Assembly (NCBI RefSeq): GCF_047663525.1
Contig: NC_092590.1
Coordinates: 10,560,001-10,624,000 of the forward strand
DNA length: 64,000 nt
Source: Anas platyrhynchos
Lineage: Eukaryota; Chordata; Aves; Anseriformes; Anatidae
Reading direction: 5' to 3'
Part shown: positions 27,201-39,799 of the stretch, in pieces
Layout: each line of letters opens with the position of its first letter
Numbering within the stretch: the stretch's first letter is position 1
The notes under the pieces: model-generated
What the model was told of the DNA's origin: nothing
The model's database searches: none
Seen by the model: the letters and a program-made list of their open reading frames with translations, nothing else
Translations under genes and position numbers: made by a program

Positions 27201-30200
27201 TCTGCACTGTCATGTACTCAACTGAAACTTTATTAACCAAAGTCGTATTTTTTTTTAATTTTTACTTTTATTATTTCAACAGAAGGTTTTGTTCTTGTCT
27301 GAATGTTCCAAAAATGTTGAGAAAAGACTTATGTACGAAACATGCAAGGATGTAATCAGCAACTGTGCTCAGACAGGTAACCTAGAAATACCTTGTGCCA
27401 GTGATGTGTGTGGCGTAGCTTGATCAAAGCTTGTGGCAAGTTTAGTCTTGCCTCACCTAAAAACTGATTTAGCTGCAGATAGTGGAAGGAGATGTATGTG
27501 TCCGAAGGGCTATTTATCCCATCTGTCTGGGACATGTACCTTGAACTGGAATGAGGTGACCTATGGAGGTCCATTGCCTACTAAAGGATCCTATTTCAGG
27601 ACTTCTAAAATTAGGTTCTGACTATAAATTAAAAGAAAAAGAAAGGTTCCTTTTTCAGAAGCATAGCTGAATTAAATTTAATCGAGGATAAGATTTCAAA
27701 TACCCACAATTAATGTGAAAGAATACAGGAAAAGAACAGGGCCGATTAAGGCTTGGGCCAAAGTAATGTATTTTAATGGAGCAATATCGTCAGGCACATC
27801 ACTAGGTAAAAGTGAGCTTTGTTATTCTCATTGCTTAAAGCTCTTGTTAGAAAGATGAACTTCCTGATGGCTATGAGTTCTAAGGCACTACTGGTTAAGA
27901 AGTGATGTAAAGCAAATAAAACAGAGACAAAACTAAACATTTTGATTTTTATTTTTTATTCATTTACTTTTGCCAGTGAACTTCAGCACCCGATGCAAGT
28001 ACCTGTACGTTCATCGTATGTGAAAACTCAACTTGGATAAAAATGCTTAGGATACTGCATCTTCTCAAAAGTTTTACACTAATATGCAATTATAGGGCTT
28101 ACTACAGCCATTCCATGTTGACTGTATAGGCAAATTTAGGGTGGCTCTTTCCAGGGAAAATAAATGGTCTTCTACAATACAGAACTCCAAAAAAAAATCT
28201 ACCTGAAAAAATAGTTCTTATTAGGGATTCATTATAGCCCACAGTCCTGTGCGTTTGGCTTACAAGTGGTAGATATACTTTCTGTGAATGTAGGCTGAAG
28301 GATTTGACGTGATGACTAAGAGATCAATGTCATGTCCGTGATGTTAATGATAAAGTATTGCCTATCACAGAAACATACCTCACTTTTGCTGTAATGGTTT
28401 TTGCATATTTCACTGAAAAACAGAGTAGGTATTGACTACCTTTTGGGACTTACACAACATGAGGAACAGAAATGAGGCTGAGGAGTAAAATTGGGGTAAA
28501 GCTACTCCGTACGTATGAATTATGCACAACAGAAATATTGCTACCTGAGTAATGATTTGACAACTTTCTTTTCTGGCCCTTACCTGGAGTACCCATTCTG
28601 AAATGTAGCAAGGGCAGTATGACAGTTCCCTGTTCAACGTAAAACCTCACAGGAATGTGGCAGGTGACATATTTTGGAGTAGTTAGGTCTGATCCCTGGT
28701 GTCTTTGTATAAGGTGATTCATTAGGACATGTTTTGTAATCGATGTGAGTTTGTTTGTTGTCAGATGTGGCTTACGTGGCTTGTAGGGATATCATCTGTT
28801 CTGTGTTGAACTTGCTGGAAGGATATTAAAAGTGTGCCAAAGACGATGTGGCACTTTTGGTGAGACACCTGCAATAGAAGGTGGTCCTTTAGGATCACTG
28901 AGTGAGAGGGGTCTTTGTTATGTGATGGCATAGATTTAATTTTCTTTATAAAATCTTGTACGGTACTGTGTTGGGGATGTTTGAAAACAGTGGTGACAAC
29001 ACACTGCTGTTTTAGTTGTCGCACAGCAGTGCTTGCACAGGGCCAAGGACATTTCAGCTTCTCGTGCTGCCCTACCAGCAGGGAGGCTGGGGGGGGCAGA
29101 AGCATGACAGCTAGCCCAGGCTGGCCAAAAAGGATGCCGTGCTCAGCAATAAAAGCTGGGATAAAGAAGGAGGAAGGGGGGATGTTCAGAGTGATGGTGT
29201 TTGTCTTCCCAAGAAGCCGTTTCACTTGATGAGCTCTGCTTTCCTGGAGGTGGCTGAACACCTGCTTTCCAAGGGGGAGTAGGGAACAGGCTCCTTGTTT
29301 TGCTCTGCTTGCGGGCATGGCTTTTGCTTTACCTAGTGAAGGATCTTTAACTCAACCCATGAGTTCTTGCACTTGTACCTTTCTATTTCTCTCCCCCATC
29401 CCACACGGGGGGAGTGAGCGAGCAGCTGGGTGGTGCTCAGCTGCCTGCTGGGTTAAAGCTCGGCTTCTCAAGACACGAACTGTAGGCACAAATGAAATTT
29501 CAGGTGTCACTAATAAAGCAGAGAAAACGTTCCAGGAAAACAAGGGTATTTGAGGAAAGGCGTACTCCCTGCCTGTAGCTTTTCATAACGTGTCTTGGGT
29601 GCGTTGCGTGCACAAGACGAGCTACCCACCTGGAAGATGGTGGAACCCATGACATAGATTAACTGGACCCCATTGCTTCAGCCACTTTCGAGATGACCCT
29701 GCATGTGCCTGCAGCTGCTCAGTGTTCCTCTGCACTCCCTGAATTTCCAAATCCTCCTCTGCCAAAGCTTTGAGGATTCCTAACCTTCCATGTCAGCAGA
29801 TGATGGTTGTGACCAAGCACCAAAATCAGCAGAAAACGAGGCAAAAAACCTTGTTCTCATTCAGCACAAGAACTTGCCTTTGCCACGGGAATACACATGA
29901 AGTTCAGCACCTGATGAGACACCCCGCTGTGTTGCTGGGGTTTGGGCCTGGAAAATCCCATGCTCTTCTGATGATGAGGTTGAATGATGACATCTTCATC
30001 AGCGCTGAAGCCCGCCGGAGTTCAAGAAGCTTTTGGACAATGCTCTCAGACACAGGGTCTGATTTTTTGGGTGGTCCTTTGAGGACCCAGGAGTTGGACT
30101 CGATGATCCTTGTGGGTCCTTCCCAACTGAGATATTCTGTGAGACTGTGAACTTCTGAATGCTGAGACTGTTTAATCATGCTATCTCACACATCAAACCA

Positions 30201-33200
30201 TACGTCTGGCTGTGGTGGAGCAGGAAAAATCTCGTCAGGGAATTATTCCTCCTTGTTTTCTGATATGCTGAGTACATCAGAGCATGGACTGTGGCTTCTA
30301 AGAAGGTGAGAAACCTTTATTTTTGCCTCATTAGTGACTCAGCCCAGGGAAACTTACTCCTGCCAGAGGGAGTAGGGCATGTATAGGGTATGGCTCCGCA
30401 GGGGACTGTGGGGCTTTTCTGCATGCATTGGTAGTTTCATCTCTCTCTCTTTTTGTCTAAGATCCAGGTGGATGCACCTAGGAGCAGGTGAAGAAGCCAG
30501 GTCTCTAGGTCACAGAAGCTTCCCTTGCCGCCTCCTCTCACTTGCCAGATAAACGAAGCAGGTCAGCAGAGAGCAACCTGCTGTGTGCTTGGAAGTGGTA
30601 AGAGCTGATGTTTCTTCTCATTTGAGGATAAAATATTGATTATTTCTTTGTCATATTATCAGCAGTACTCTGTGTCCTATCTTTTCCCTGCAGGTAGAAA
30701 ACCTAGAAGCTGCTTCATAGAAAAAGGTCCCCTCACAACAAAAAAAAATAGAGCAAGTATCTGCTTCACTTTCCTTCTCTTTCTCATTTTCTCACACTTG
30801 ACTTTTTAAACCTTAAATTGTGCAATGACCTGAAGTTGTGATTTCTTTCTTTATAGAAATGGAAGAACAAACTTCCCCAGCTCCTTACTACTCATGGCTT
30901 GGTTCAATGTGTGTTTACTTGCACCACAAAGCTCCGTCTGCACACAATTCCAGCTGAGACTTTTGGGCAAAACTGTCTGTAGTCAGAAACATTAAATACC
31001 ACATCTTTCCTCTTCTGGTTACACTTCTAACCCAGTTTGCGAGCTATGTATATTTGCAAGAGTTTTCCAGGCAGCTTCTTACAGTCAGAGGATGCTGAGG
31101 GTCTGACTATATTTGTGTCTGTGGAGCATTTGCTAGCTTTGCATGTTGCTTTCCAAGATTATTCCCCAGCAGGGGAACATCTCTCACCCCTTCCAATCAC
31201 ACAGACTCCTCTGTCCTGCTGAATGTGGCCAGGACAGCTTGCAGGTAGCAATGGGGGGCCCTGCCTGCCCTCCTGCACCACGACTGCACCCCAGCTCCTC
31301 TCAGTTCTGCACAGTCAAGACAAACATCTCGATTACTGGGTCTATTGAGGTAGTTTCCTACTTCTATGAAAAATAGGATGCTTCAATCGAATTTTCTTCA
31401 AAATGAAAAGCAGGCTTTAATTCTTTGCTCCGAACCAGATTGTCACTTAGAAGAGATTTCTCAGCAGCAGAAATTACAATGAAATTGCAGTGTAACTCAC
31501 TTTTTTTCATACAACGTAATCTGAGATGCAGTGCAACCTGCATTTTTTATGTGAAAGCCTATTTTTTTATATCCTTTCTTCCAGCTTTCAAAAGTCAGAG
31601 GGGCCTTTGCCCAGGTCAAAGTCCTTCTGTACTTATGAAGATATGACCTGTTAGCTCTCATTTTATATCACCCTGCTCCGTGGTGTATGTGTATTCTGAA
31701 TATTGCATTCAGTTTCTGAATCTAATGGGAGTGCATCTGGTTGTGCCCGCTGATGAGACTGTCAGCTTGCCTTGGTGTCAGGTCTCCAGGAAAAATACCT
31801 AATGGGTGTCACCATGGGAGGTTGTGTGTCTGCAAACCCCATCTCTGACAAGAGCTAGCATGAGATGTCAAAGGAAGATAAGGAACAGCAGAGGCACATT
31901 GATACATCCTCTGCTGCATTCTTGCAGCAATCTGCAGCTTGGGAACTTCCCGGATCAGAGGCTGTATCTCTTGCCCTTAATAGCTCTCAGTGGCTTTTAC
32001 TTCCATGAATTTATCTTATCCCCTTTGGCATCTACAGAATCCTGTGGCAATAAGTTGGACAGTTTAACTACAGATCTGTCTGTGTTATATTATAGTAATG
32101 TTTAGAGACTTTGCTGTACCTATGTCTTTGTGTTTGCAATCCAATTTCAGACAAAACTGTACAAACAGATGTAACATTGGAGGATGAGAGGGAGAATAAA
32201 AGGTTTAATAGAAGGGTTCATTTGTCACTTGTCAACAGAAACTTCCGTGTTGGTATCGGTATAATTTCATTTTCCAAAATACTCTGTTGGAGGCCTCTTT
32301 CTCAACCTGTGTATCATGTCTTTCAGTTTTTGTAGAAGCGCGTGATATATTTGAGGTTGGCTTCTCACTGCCCTCAGCCAACCTCTCTGAGCTCACAGCT
32401 CCTCCGGCAGGAGAGGTCTCACAAGGCAGGACTGCAGGTAAAGGGGGTCACGCTGGGCTTGCAGCTCCGCAGCTGCCAGCACATGGTTTACTGCACCAAC
32501 CTCTTTCTGAGGGGTCCCTTCATCTCTCAGTTACTCAAGTGTCTCTAGGCTACCTTTTATGCGAGATAGTGTATAATGATATCGTGAGAAGCTGGTGGTT
32601 CGTGTCTCTCTTGATACCTTCCATCCACTGACGTGCAACACTGCAGTTTGGGGATGTCACCCTCCCCTCAATGCATAACCCTCAATCAACAATGCCGGCT
32701 TTCCACTGATTTTGGTGTCCTGAAATTATGCTATTGTTGGAATATTTCGTGCAATTCTACTTTGCCTCTCAGCAACAACCTTCAAAGTATGCAGGCAATC
32801 TACTAAGACTAGTTGAGCACCCTCACTGTGCTGCGCATTTTCTCCATCAGCCACACAATTTGGTGTGAACTAATTCCTTTGGTCGATTTAAATATCATCT
32901 GTTCTAGCCAAACACTGAACGCAAATGTTTGCTTTTACTTTCCCTTGTGGGAAACAAGGTCTAATCCGTTGTTTTTAGTGGGTGATGGTTTGGGGTCAAG
33001 TTTGTTTTTCAGCAGTCTTGGAATTTATTTCTGTCACTTAAGGCTATTTTGAGATCAATAAAAACGTCTTCCCACACGCAACTAACCTGAATGTTGTTCT
33101 TAATTTGCTCTTTGTGCTGCAGCTGGATATTTAGCACAGCATTGAACTTCTGAGCCGTTAGACTCCAAAATTGTCCTAGACAGCTCTCCGTGTAGTCTCA

Positions 33201-34581
33201 AGGTGTACTGCAGTCCTGTATCGAACACAGTTTGTTATCTTCATTACTCTTGATCAGGGAGCATTTGTGTGACCAGTTTCACCCCTCTACATCATCATTC
33301 TGTCCTGATCACTGAGCTGTTTGTTGGCACTAATTGTTGTAGACACCGCAATGCAAATATATTCAGACACATTGACATCAGGCAAGCCCTGATAATACAT
33401 GGAGACACTGACCCCAGCACTAGCTGATGGCGTTTCACCCTTTCCATGGACTATGCATATAGCACCACCAAATCCAGATGGGATGTCGTAGCCATCCCTG
33501 CCTCACATATTTTTTACTCTGGTCTGTTGACATTGATGGGAAGTTATCCAGGGAGATGAGCTGGCTCTGGAGCCTGTCCTTAGGTGTGTTGCTTGTGGCT
33601 CAAAGTACACATCTTCCGTGGACGTCTACCTACTTACAGCCCAGGCAGAGCAACCAGGGTGGGACTGATACCAGCTTACTGATATTTATTACAGCTATTG
33701 AATATTATCTTCCCCGTGGTGATATGTTTCCAACTGGTTTCCCCTGCACGCTTTTAAAAAGAAATTTCGCTAATTTCTCCTTTTTGCTCCCTATTAAATA
33801 ATCTGCATCTTTATATTGAACATGAAAGGTTCAAACATGCAGAAGGAAAAAATAACAGACAAAAAATATTTAAAATGAAATAGAAAATATAATTTCTATA
33901 TTACTACAAAACAGTGCAATAATTGGAACCGGTTCACTTTGTTTTAGCTTTTCAAAATAAGATTTTTTTTTCTAATAAAAAAAAACTTGTCACCTTCCAA
34001 AAACGTATCAACTTCTTGAAATGTTTCTTTTTTTTTTTTTTTTTTTTTCTACCAGAAACTTATACTTTCTTGTTCTCTGAAAATCTGTTAGGAATTCTTG
34101 AAGTAGTTGCTGAATGCCTTTTTACCTGAAATTTAACATCATCAAAACTTCTGAAACACTAATTTAGCAGCACTTTATGATGTGTTTTGAAATAATTGTA
34201 TCCAAAATTGAACACTTGGAAAGTGAGCGCCATCCCAGCACGTTATCGTTGAACAATTTTCAGGGTTTCCCGTTGAACCCTATTGTGGTGGTAGCACAAC
34301 AATGACAGCAAATCATGGGGAGAATAAGCCATAAAACACACAGGGTGGTGAGGATCTGTTGTGTGGACAGTTTTTGCTGGCTAAGTAAACGTGACGAGGA
34401 GACGGGTTAGTTTGTGCAGTGGCCAGTGATGTGCTGCTGCTGGACTCACGTATCCTCTCTTCATGTTTGAGCGAAGCACAATGTATTTTGTTTTTTAGGA
34501 GAACGTTCATCTCAGGGGAAGAATAAAACTCAGCAGTGCGATGATTCCTCTTCACACCTCAGCAATAAATATGTAAGTTGA
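6152..34581 (+). CDS. EMCN: Endomucin, ten exons visible, 5' end missing
   Basis: Spliced gene for endomucin, a type I endothelial sialomucin of the cell surface that limits leukocyte adhesion and modulates VEGFR2 signalling (family knowledge). Ten exons join in frame: 6152-6211, 7534-7638, 8025-8147, 13760-13903, 18852-18884, 20984-21049, 22539-22634, 24295-24319, 25176-25237 and 34499-34581. The recognition rests on four points: a TEIP motif in the first exon; a Ser/Thr-rich ectodomain with NGT and NES sequons; a membrane span starting VILPVVITLIVITLTVF and closing LYRIC; and a tail with ENG, DKEGVKLLSVK and a GERSSQGK end resembling mammalian GEHSAQGK. The signal peptide exon and roughly the first half of the ectodomain are not seen. 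The ectodomain exons are all phase 1-1 and a multiple of three long, so each could be skipped without breaking the frame. Confidence 0.9.
7534..7638 (+). CDS. EMCN: EMCN ectodomain mucin exon
   Basis: 105 bases, phase 1-1, with CAG acceptor and GTGAGT donor. It encodes a Ser/Thr/Ala-rich segment (for example PKTVSTSSSQVTSLQSS), typical O-glycosylation substrate. Confidence 0.85.
8025..8147 (+). CDS. EMCN: EMCN ectodomain mucin exon, Thr-rich
   Basis: 123 bases, phase 1-1, with TAG acceptor and GTAAGT donor. It encodes a Thr-rich segment with short near-repeats (TTAKQGTTKGTTVTTV) and ends in an NTT sequon. Confidence 0.85.
10195..10345. repeat. 42-bp tandem repeat inside the LTR
   Basis: The word ACATTCACCAA recurs at 10197, 10226, 10268 and 10310. 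The last two intervals are 42 bases and the first is a shortened 29. Each unit carries CTGGGGGTCCG. The array is flanked by near-identical copies of GATTCAGARCACTGAAC at about 10173 and 10351. Confidence 0.85.
10532..10605. repeat. 13-bp tandem minisatellite
   Basis: TTCTAGGTGTGGG repeats with a 13-base period; TTCTA occurs at 10536, 10549, 10562, 10575, 10588 and 10601. It lies inside the LTR-like block. Confidence 0.9.
13760..13903 (+). CDS. EMCN: EMCN ectodomain exon with duplicated NGT unit
   Basis: 144 bases, phase 1-1, with CAG acceptor and GTAAGT donor. A 15-base word at 13767-13781 recurs exactly at 13791-13805, giving two VNGT units eight residues apart. An NES sequon follows, then a Pro/Thr/Ser segment. 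Confidence 0.85.
14457..14487. repeat. Perfect 13-bp hairpin
   Basis: ATTTATTATGTGT at 14457-14469 pairs perfectly with ACACATAATAAAT at 14475-14487 across a five-base loop. It lies in an EMCN intron and has no run of T after it. Confidence 0.8.
18852..18884 (+). CDS. EMCN: EMCN short exon
   Basis: 33 bases, phase 1-1, with CAG acceptor after TTTTATTG and GTAAGA donor. It encodes a short piece ending LTEPS. It is small, but its splice sites and phase fit the chain, so it is likely a cassette exon. Confidence 0.7.
20984..21049 (+). CDS. EMCN: EMCN juxtamembrane ectodomain exon
   Basis: 66 bases, phase 1-1, with CAG acceptor and GTGAGT donor. It encodes a stem segment including ESSPGNKK and ending IHYS, just before the transmembrane exon. 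Mammalian endomucin has RSYSS at the same place. Confidence 0.85.
22539..22634 (+). CDS. EMCN: EMCN transmembrane exon
   Basis: 96 bases, phase 1-1, with CAG acceptor after a CTTCTTTTG tract and GTATTT donor. It encodes the single membrane helix (VILPVVITLIVITLTVF then SLVAL) and the basic stop-transfer LYRICHKK. This is the best conserved part of endomucin and anchors the gene call. Confidence 0.95.
24295..24319 (+). CDS. EMCN: EMCN cytoplasmic microexon
   Basis: 25 bases with CAG acceptor and GTAGGT donor. It enters in phase 1 and leaves two bases into a codon. It encodes ERQENGTE, comparable with mammalian TPENGND. If the donor is not used, the frame reaches TAG at 24321-24323 at once. 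Confidence 0.8.
25176..25237 (+). CDS. EMCN: EMCN cytoplasmic tail exon
   Basis: 62 bases with CAG acceptor and GTGAGT donor. It completes a Gln codon and encodes AQLDKEGVKLLSVKITTPET, closely parallel to the mammalian QSDKESVKLLTVKTISHES. Confidence 0.9.
25238..34498 (+). other. EMCN: Large EMCN intron
   Basis: About 9.3 kb between the tail exon and the C-terminal exon. Apart from the CR1 tail at 30.0-30.15 kb, a GAAA repeat near 25815 and a T-run near 34029, I see no exon. A short frame with acceptor-like TTTCAG near 32150 was considered, but it matches nothing I recognise. Confidence 0.6.
30010..30150 (+). mobile_element. CR1 LINE 3' end
   Basis: A truncated CR1 3' terminus in an EMCN intron. 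It shows the characteristic GGAGTTGGACTCGATGATCC and TGTGGGTCCTTCCCAACT words, followed by ATATTCTGTGA, a decayed form of the terminal ATTCTATGA repeat. Confidence 0.85.
34499..34581 (+). CDS. EMCN: EMCN C-terminal exon with TGA stop
   Basis: The acceptor TTTTTTAG at 34491-34498 opens an exon that reads on from phase 1 as GERSSQGKNKT, matching the mammalian GEHSAQGKTKN end. About 16 further residues follow before TGA at 34579-34581. A consensus donor GTAAGT sits at 34573-34578 in the last codons, so a splice to a further exon is possible. About 9.3 kb of intron separates it from the previous exon. Confidence 0.75.
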
Positions 34582-37301
34582 TTACTTTTGTCTTGTGTTG
34601 TGTAATTTTAGTCCTTGTTAGTCTCAGTACCACTTGTTAGTCTCAGTATTGTGCCATGTAAAGGGGTGAAAAACACAAAACAAAGTGAGCAATAATCTCA
34701 GCTGAGGAAGCCTCAAGGAGCAATGGCTTAAACAAAGCTCAGCTTGAACCAGTCTCAGGCAATCCGAGGCTGCCCATGGCAGATGAAGAAGCTGCCACCT
34801 TGCAAAGGCAGACTTTTACAGATTTAGCGTTTGGCTTTAACTGTTCAGTATTCATTTCCTGGATGTAATTCCCTTGGCAAATTTCTTTTTTTTGTTTGTT
34901 TGTGTTAGAAGTAAGAGATTTCTTAAGACAGTTGTCTATAAGAAGGAACTTGATACTCACAAGTGTTCAGCTCCTTTTGTTTCCTGAAAAGGATTTGTCT
35001 GTTCCACATCATGCAAAAGCAAACACTCTTATTGAGATGGTTTAGCATGGCTTCAGTTTATTGATTGCCAGCATGCAAAACTAGCAGGTGTCGCACAAAG
35101 TTTTTGTATGTTCAAGAGCAGGAACCATCAGAGCACCTAGGAAATGCACTGTTTGAGGTAAGGGTGTTGCATTTTCCTGCACGCATGAAGCTTTCTCAGG
35201 CACCACAATCTGTCCATAGAGTTGCTTCTCCTGTAGAGGAGGTAGAGGAGAAAGATGGCTTGAAGAAACAGGTATCAGATCATACTGTGGGATGGACTGG
35301 ACAGAGGCAGATATGCTGGGCCCAGACTTGCACCACCTTTGTGGGATGAAGTCCCCCTAGGTCCCATCACTGTCTACTGAGAGAGATGCAGTTGAACAGA
35401 AACATGGAGAGACCCTTTTGCAAAACATCTTTGAAGTTTTCGGCCTGTTCTTATTTCCCCTGGGAATGCCCAAAACGCTCTTTCTGGATGCAAACAACAA
35501 GGAAAAAATAAACTAATTTGTCCCTTGAATTAGAGCATCAGAATCCAACTCTGCCTACATTACCAAAAACTCAGAGCTTTCTCTGTTTGTGTGAATGCAG
35601 GACAGTGTCCTGGATGATGGATTTACTCCTTGTTGTCTGCTCCACGTAGGATTTACTCTGTCTGTCATCTATTTCAGTTTAGTATTATGTTTTTGAGCAG
35701 CCTTACCTGGAATAATAATCTTGAGGTATTTTTGTCATTTCAGGTGTGAAGCAGCCTGTTTTATCACAATGTGCAGGAACGTCCCATGAAGGTTGCAGTG
35801 CTGCAGGAAATGTGGAGTAGCTGAAGCTTTTTACCAGGCAGGACACTTGTGTTAATGACCAGCCCTTGACTTCTAAACCTTGAGTGTCAGTTCTTCTGGA
35901 ATGACATGTGCTTTTTTGGTGGCTTATTAACTGATATATCATATGTATTTATTATTTTCTTATATAGTAAAGGCAGGGAAGCTTTCAAGAAGGTTGAAGA
36001 GCATGTTTGCGTAGTGATTATTAAAAATGTTTTCTGCACATACAGGAAGGAACATGTTAGCATACTTTGTTGAACTAATGGTAGATAAGGTTCTTTTAAT
36101 TGTATGTAGCAAAATACAAACAGGGCCTGACCCTTGAAACAGTACTGGGCATATTGCCACGATGAAAGTTAATTCAGTGATTTCCATGAGACTCCTCACT
36201 GTAGCACACGCTTTACTTGTCATAAATGTTTACAGGATGGGATGCCTGGGTGAAATCCTGAAGTGTGTGCTTTATTTCTGTGAAGGGGGGGGGGAATATA
36301 CCTTGCACTGAGGGGTTTTTGTTTTCATTTTTTAGTTTATCTTTTATTTTTTTTTAAAGATCTGTAAATTGCTGAATATGGTCCTTCTAATGTAGCAGGC
36401 AACATAGTTTATTTTCTCCTGTTCCTTGGCTAATCACTGCATTATGCATGCTATAAATGTCTCTCTACAAGCTGCGGTGCACAGTGGGGATCAGCAGGAT
36501 AAGAAATTTTGCAGCCGAACCCTGTGTTCAGAGTAATGCATGGGATTCCTGTTGGCTATTGAATAACTCCGGAAGTTTAAAGAGTGTTTCAAGTGATAAT
36601 TACAGACACTTGATTTGTACAGAGCTGGCACTTCAAAAATATCAAGTAGTGCTTCTACCTGCATGTATCCTACTTTGCTAGAACTATAAATGTTTGGAAA
36701 TTATATTCTTTTGAGCGTCTGCTCAGTCTCAATCCACTGACTCTGGCAGTGTGCTGAGAAGCTCCATGGTTTTATTGGGGAATGAAAGGGAGACAATTAG
36801 TGGTGTAAGTGCAGGACCAAGAGCTAGGACAGTAATCTGAGTTTTAATACCTACTGATACAGTGCTTTTGAGGAACTTCTCTCTCCAGTTTCCTTCTCTG
36901 GGGTAAGAAAACTTACCTAGCAATATGTTAAGAAATCGAGCAGATTTCTTAGGTCATGTTTATACACAAAGATAAAGTGTTTGATTCTCTGTGTTTGACC
37001 ATTGCTCTTACTTCATCTGTGATGGATCTGATCCTCTGTCTTAGCAGCACCAAGATAAACTTTTGATGAAGTTTTGTAAAAGATGGGGAACCAGCCAGGG
37101 TGCTCCATGATGCAGCTGAACTTCTATGGTTTGTTCAGGTGTTCCTGAATCACTTGGGTTGCTCTGGAGCAGAGGAGTCTTGAATGCCTGCTTCGGAAAA
37201 GTCAGGCCACCTAAAACATGCCGTTTAGCATCTGCACCTATTCAGATTCCTGATTGCTGAAGTTTCCTATGAAAAAAGCAATCATTGTGGATTTTCATAT
37301 T

Positions 37302-37344
<43 letters not shown>

Positions 37345-39799
37345 TTTCATAGAATATTGTGTCTTACTGAGAGTATAAAAGAGCAGAGAAACATTGTGAA
37401 AAAAAATGTATGTATAAAATTTGTTAAGAAACTACCATGATGTGTCAAAAAAAAAAAAATAACAAACACCTCCTATTAAAAGTTATTCTCTTTATTAAAA
37501 GGCTCTTCTTTTTCTCTTTGCAGAAAGGCAATTCATTATGCATACCTAGTGCCAGTATCAGCCATTACACTGCACTGCTGTAGCAAAGGGTGAGCTGAAC
37601 TCGTTCTGGAGAGCCCAGAGAGCAGGTTAGATGTTTGGGGCACTGCGGTGGTGGGGGATGCATCAGGCCTTGCAGAAGACTTGCTGGGGGTGGAGTGGAG
37701 TACAGAAATCTCCTTCTTACACAAGTTGACAGAGAGAGAGAAGGGCTCGCTGCAAATCCAGGTATTAGGAAAGTGACAAACACAATGGGAGGGGAAGGTG
37801 CTTGGACTTTTCACGATGCTGGGCACAACGGGTAACCAAGCTCTTGCCAGAAGGCTGGGAAATGTGCCACAAAGCGACTGGCTTGTGTGAGCCCATGTGA
37901 GGCAAAAGAGGTGGATTTAGTGGAGAGCAGAAATGAAGAACTTGTGAGCCTCTTAACCCCTGAGGTGACAAAATTAAACTTGAAACCCAAAACGTTTCTA
38001 CAGCTGCTGCTACTGATAGTATTAGAGTTAAGCTAAGAAAATATTTAAACATGGGCTACACTTGGAAGAAAATGATTTTCTATGCCTGTGATGCAAGAAA
38101 AGTGCTTGCAGTGTACCAGTAATTTTTGATTTTTCTCTATGCAAGCTCCTAATAATGTTCCAATGGAGATGAAGACTCTCGTACAGTTAATTCAAACTTG
38201 ATGACAGGGGCCTTACTTTCTTCTCTTTAATTCACTAGAAACAGTCCATGGTACCTTGAGGGTCTGCAATTCCAGGCTGTAAAAGTACTCTACTGTGTCA
38301 TTGTCAGAAGGGAGCACAGAAGTCTAATGATCATCCTTATCTCACAGGCATTACAGAAGTCTTGTCAGTTCATTAGGTTGCCAAACCAACTAGAGGGGGG
38401 GGGAGGAGGGACAAACGGGGACCATGTCAGTACTCACTAAACAATAGCCTGGAAAAATCTTAAGCAAATAATCTGTTATCCCTTCTGAGTAGAAGATCTG
38501 GTGGTGAAATGACGCTTACTGAAGTTTTTATAGTTCAGCTGTATTCAGTGAAACAGGAAATTGTAATACAATGTAATACAAATAACTGTCCTTCCAGTCC
38601 CAGATTTCTTTTGTTAATAGGAGCAAAAACCATATTGATACTGAAATAGCACACACCAGGTGGCAAAGGCTGCCCGGGAAGGCTGAGCCTTGGGCCAGGC
38701 GAGGCTCCATAGCACATTTAGAGCCCTGTGGCAGAGGGCAAAGCCTCTCCAGCACCATCAATCACAGCTCCTCAATTTCTTCACATTAGGACACTATATC
38801 TAATAAAATAAATAAGCTTAAAGATTACTCTATCGATTCCCAATTGAGGCTTCTTTTTTTTTCCATGTCTGGCCAAGGGCAATCCATAAAGCACAGGCTT
38901 TAATTCACCCCGGCAAATGCAGTGGACGTGATACCCTGATGCTCATAAGATGCACACCATGAATGGCTGAAGAATCTTCTCAGCTCCCTCTTGTCCACCC
39001 TGCAGGATCGCCAGCACCTAGAAGAGCAGTAAGAAATCTTTTCTGAGGTCAATAAAGATGGGGCTGTAAGCTTGACAATGCAAACTTCTTCTAGCTCCTC
39101 TACATAAAAGTTATTCTTTTGACAGCTTTAATGCACATGAGCACATTGCCTGACTGTAGCTGGTCAGCTCTGCCCTGAGAGTAACCCGTGGGAGAGACAA
39201 ATCCATCTCCAACCTTCATTCCCTAGGTACAGGGGGTCAGCATGAGCCAAATACCACCACAGCCCCCAACACTACATGCTGCTTGGTCTGGTCACCCTCA
39301 GGTGCATTTGAGCTGTTTCCACAAGCCCCATGAAGGCACAGCAGCACCTTGCCAAAGAGGACGTAGGCCAAGGGAGCGCAGCAAAGAGCTGCTACTATCC
39401 ACAGAACAACAGTAATAATAATAATGTACAACTGGAATCGGGGATCTAATGGGTTCCCTCAATACTACCTGACAGAAAGGGCAGAGAGGAGGTTGTCCAG
39501 CCCGCCATCACCCCCTGATCTTCTTTCAGTAGGAGGACCACGCTTGGCCCCAGTGCTTCACAGGGACACTTCCTACTGCTGTAGCTGGTTTTGCTCCCTC
39601 TTGCACTGATATTTCAGTGTATTTCAGTGATATTTCAGCACATGCCAGGTCACCAGGAGGAAGAAAGCAGACTGATCAGCCGTGGCAGGATGCTTTCCCT
39701 CAATTCCCAGGTCTAAGGTGTGCCCTCAGGGCTCCCAGTTCCAGGCCTACCAGCAGAGTCTGTGGCAGGCAGACGCAATTAGGGAGGATGTAAAGCAGC
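34582..39799. other. Intergenic DNA after EMCN
   Basis: No coding exon is supported. A tandem duplication of a 16-base word lies at 34614-34648. A possible polyadenylation signal AATAAA lies at about 35505. A run of 37 A lies at 37305-37341. The rest is unique AT-rich DNA. Confidence 0.55.
37305..37341. repeat. Poly(A) run, 37 bases
   Basis: An uninterrupted A homopolymer. I recognise no retrocopy upstream of it. Confidence 0.95.
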
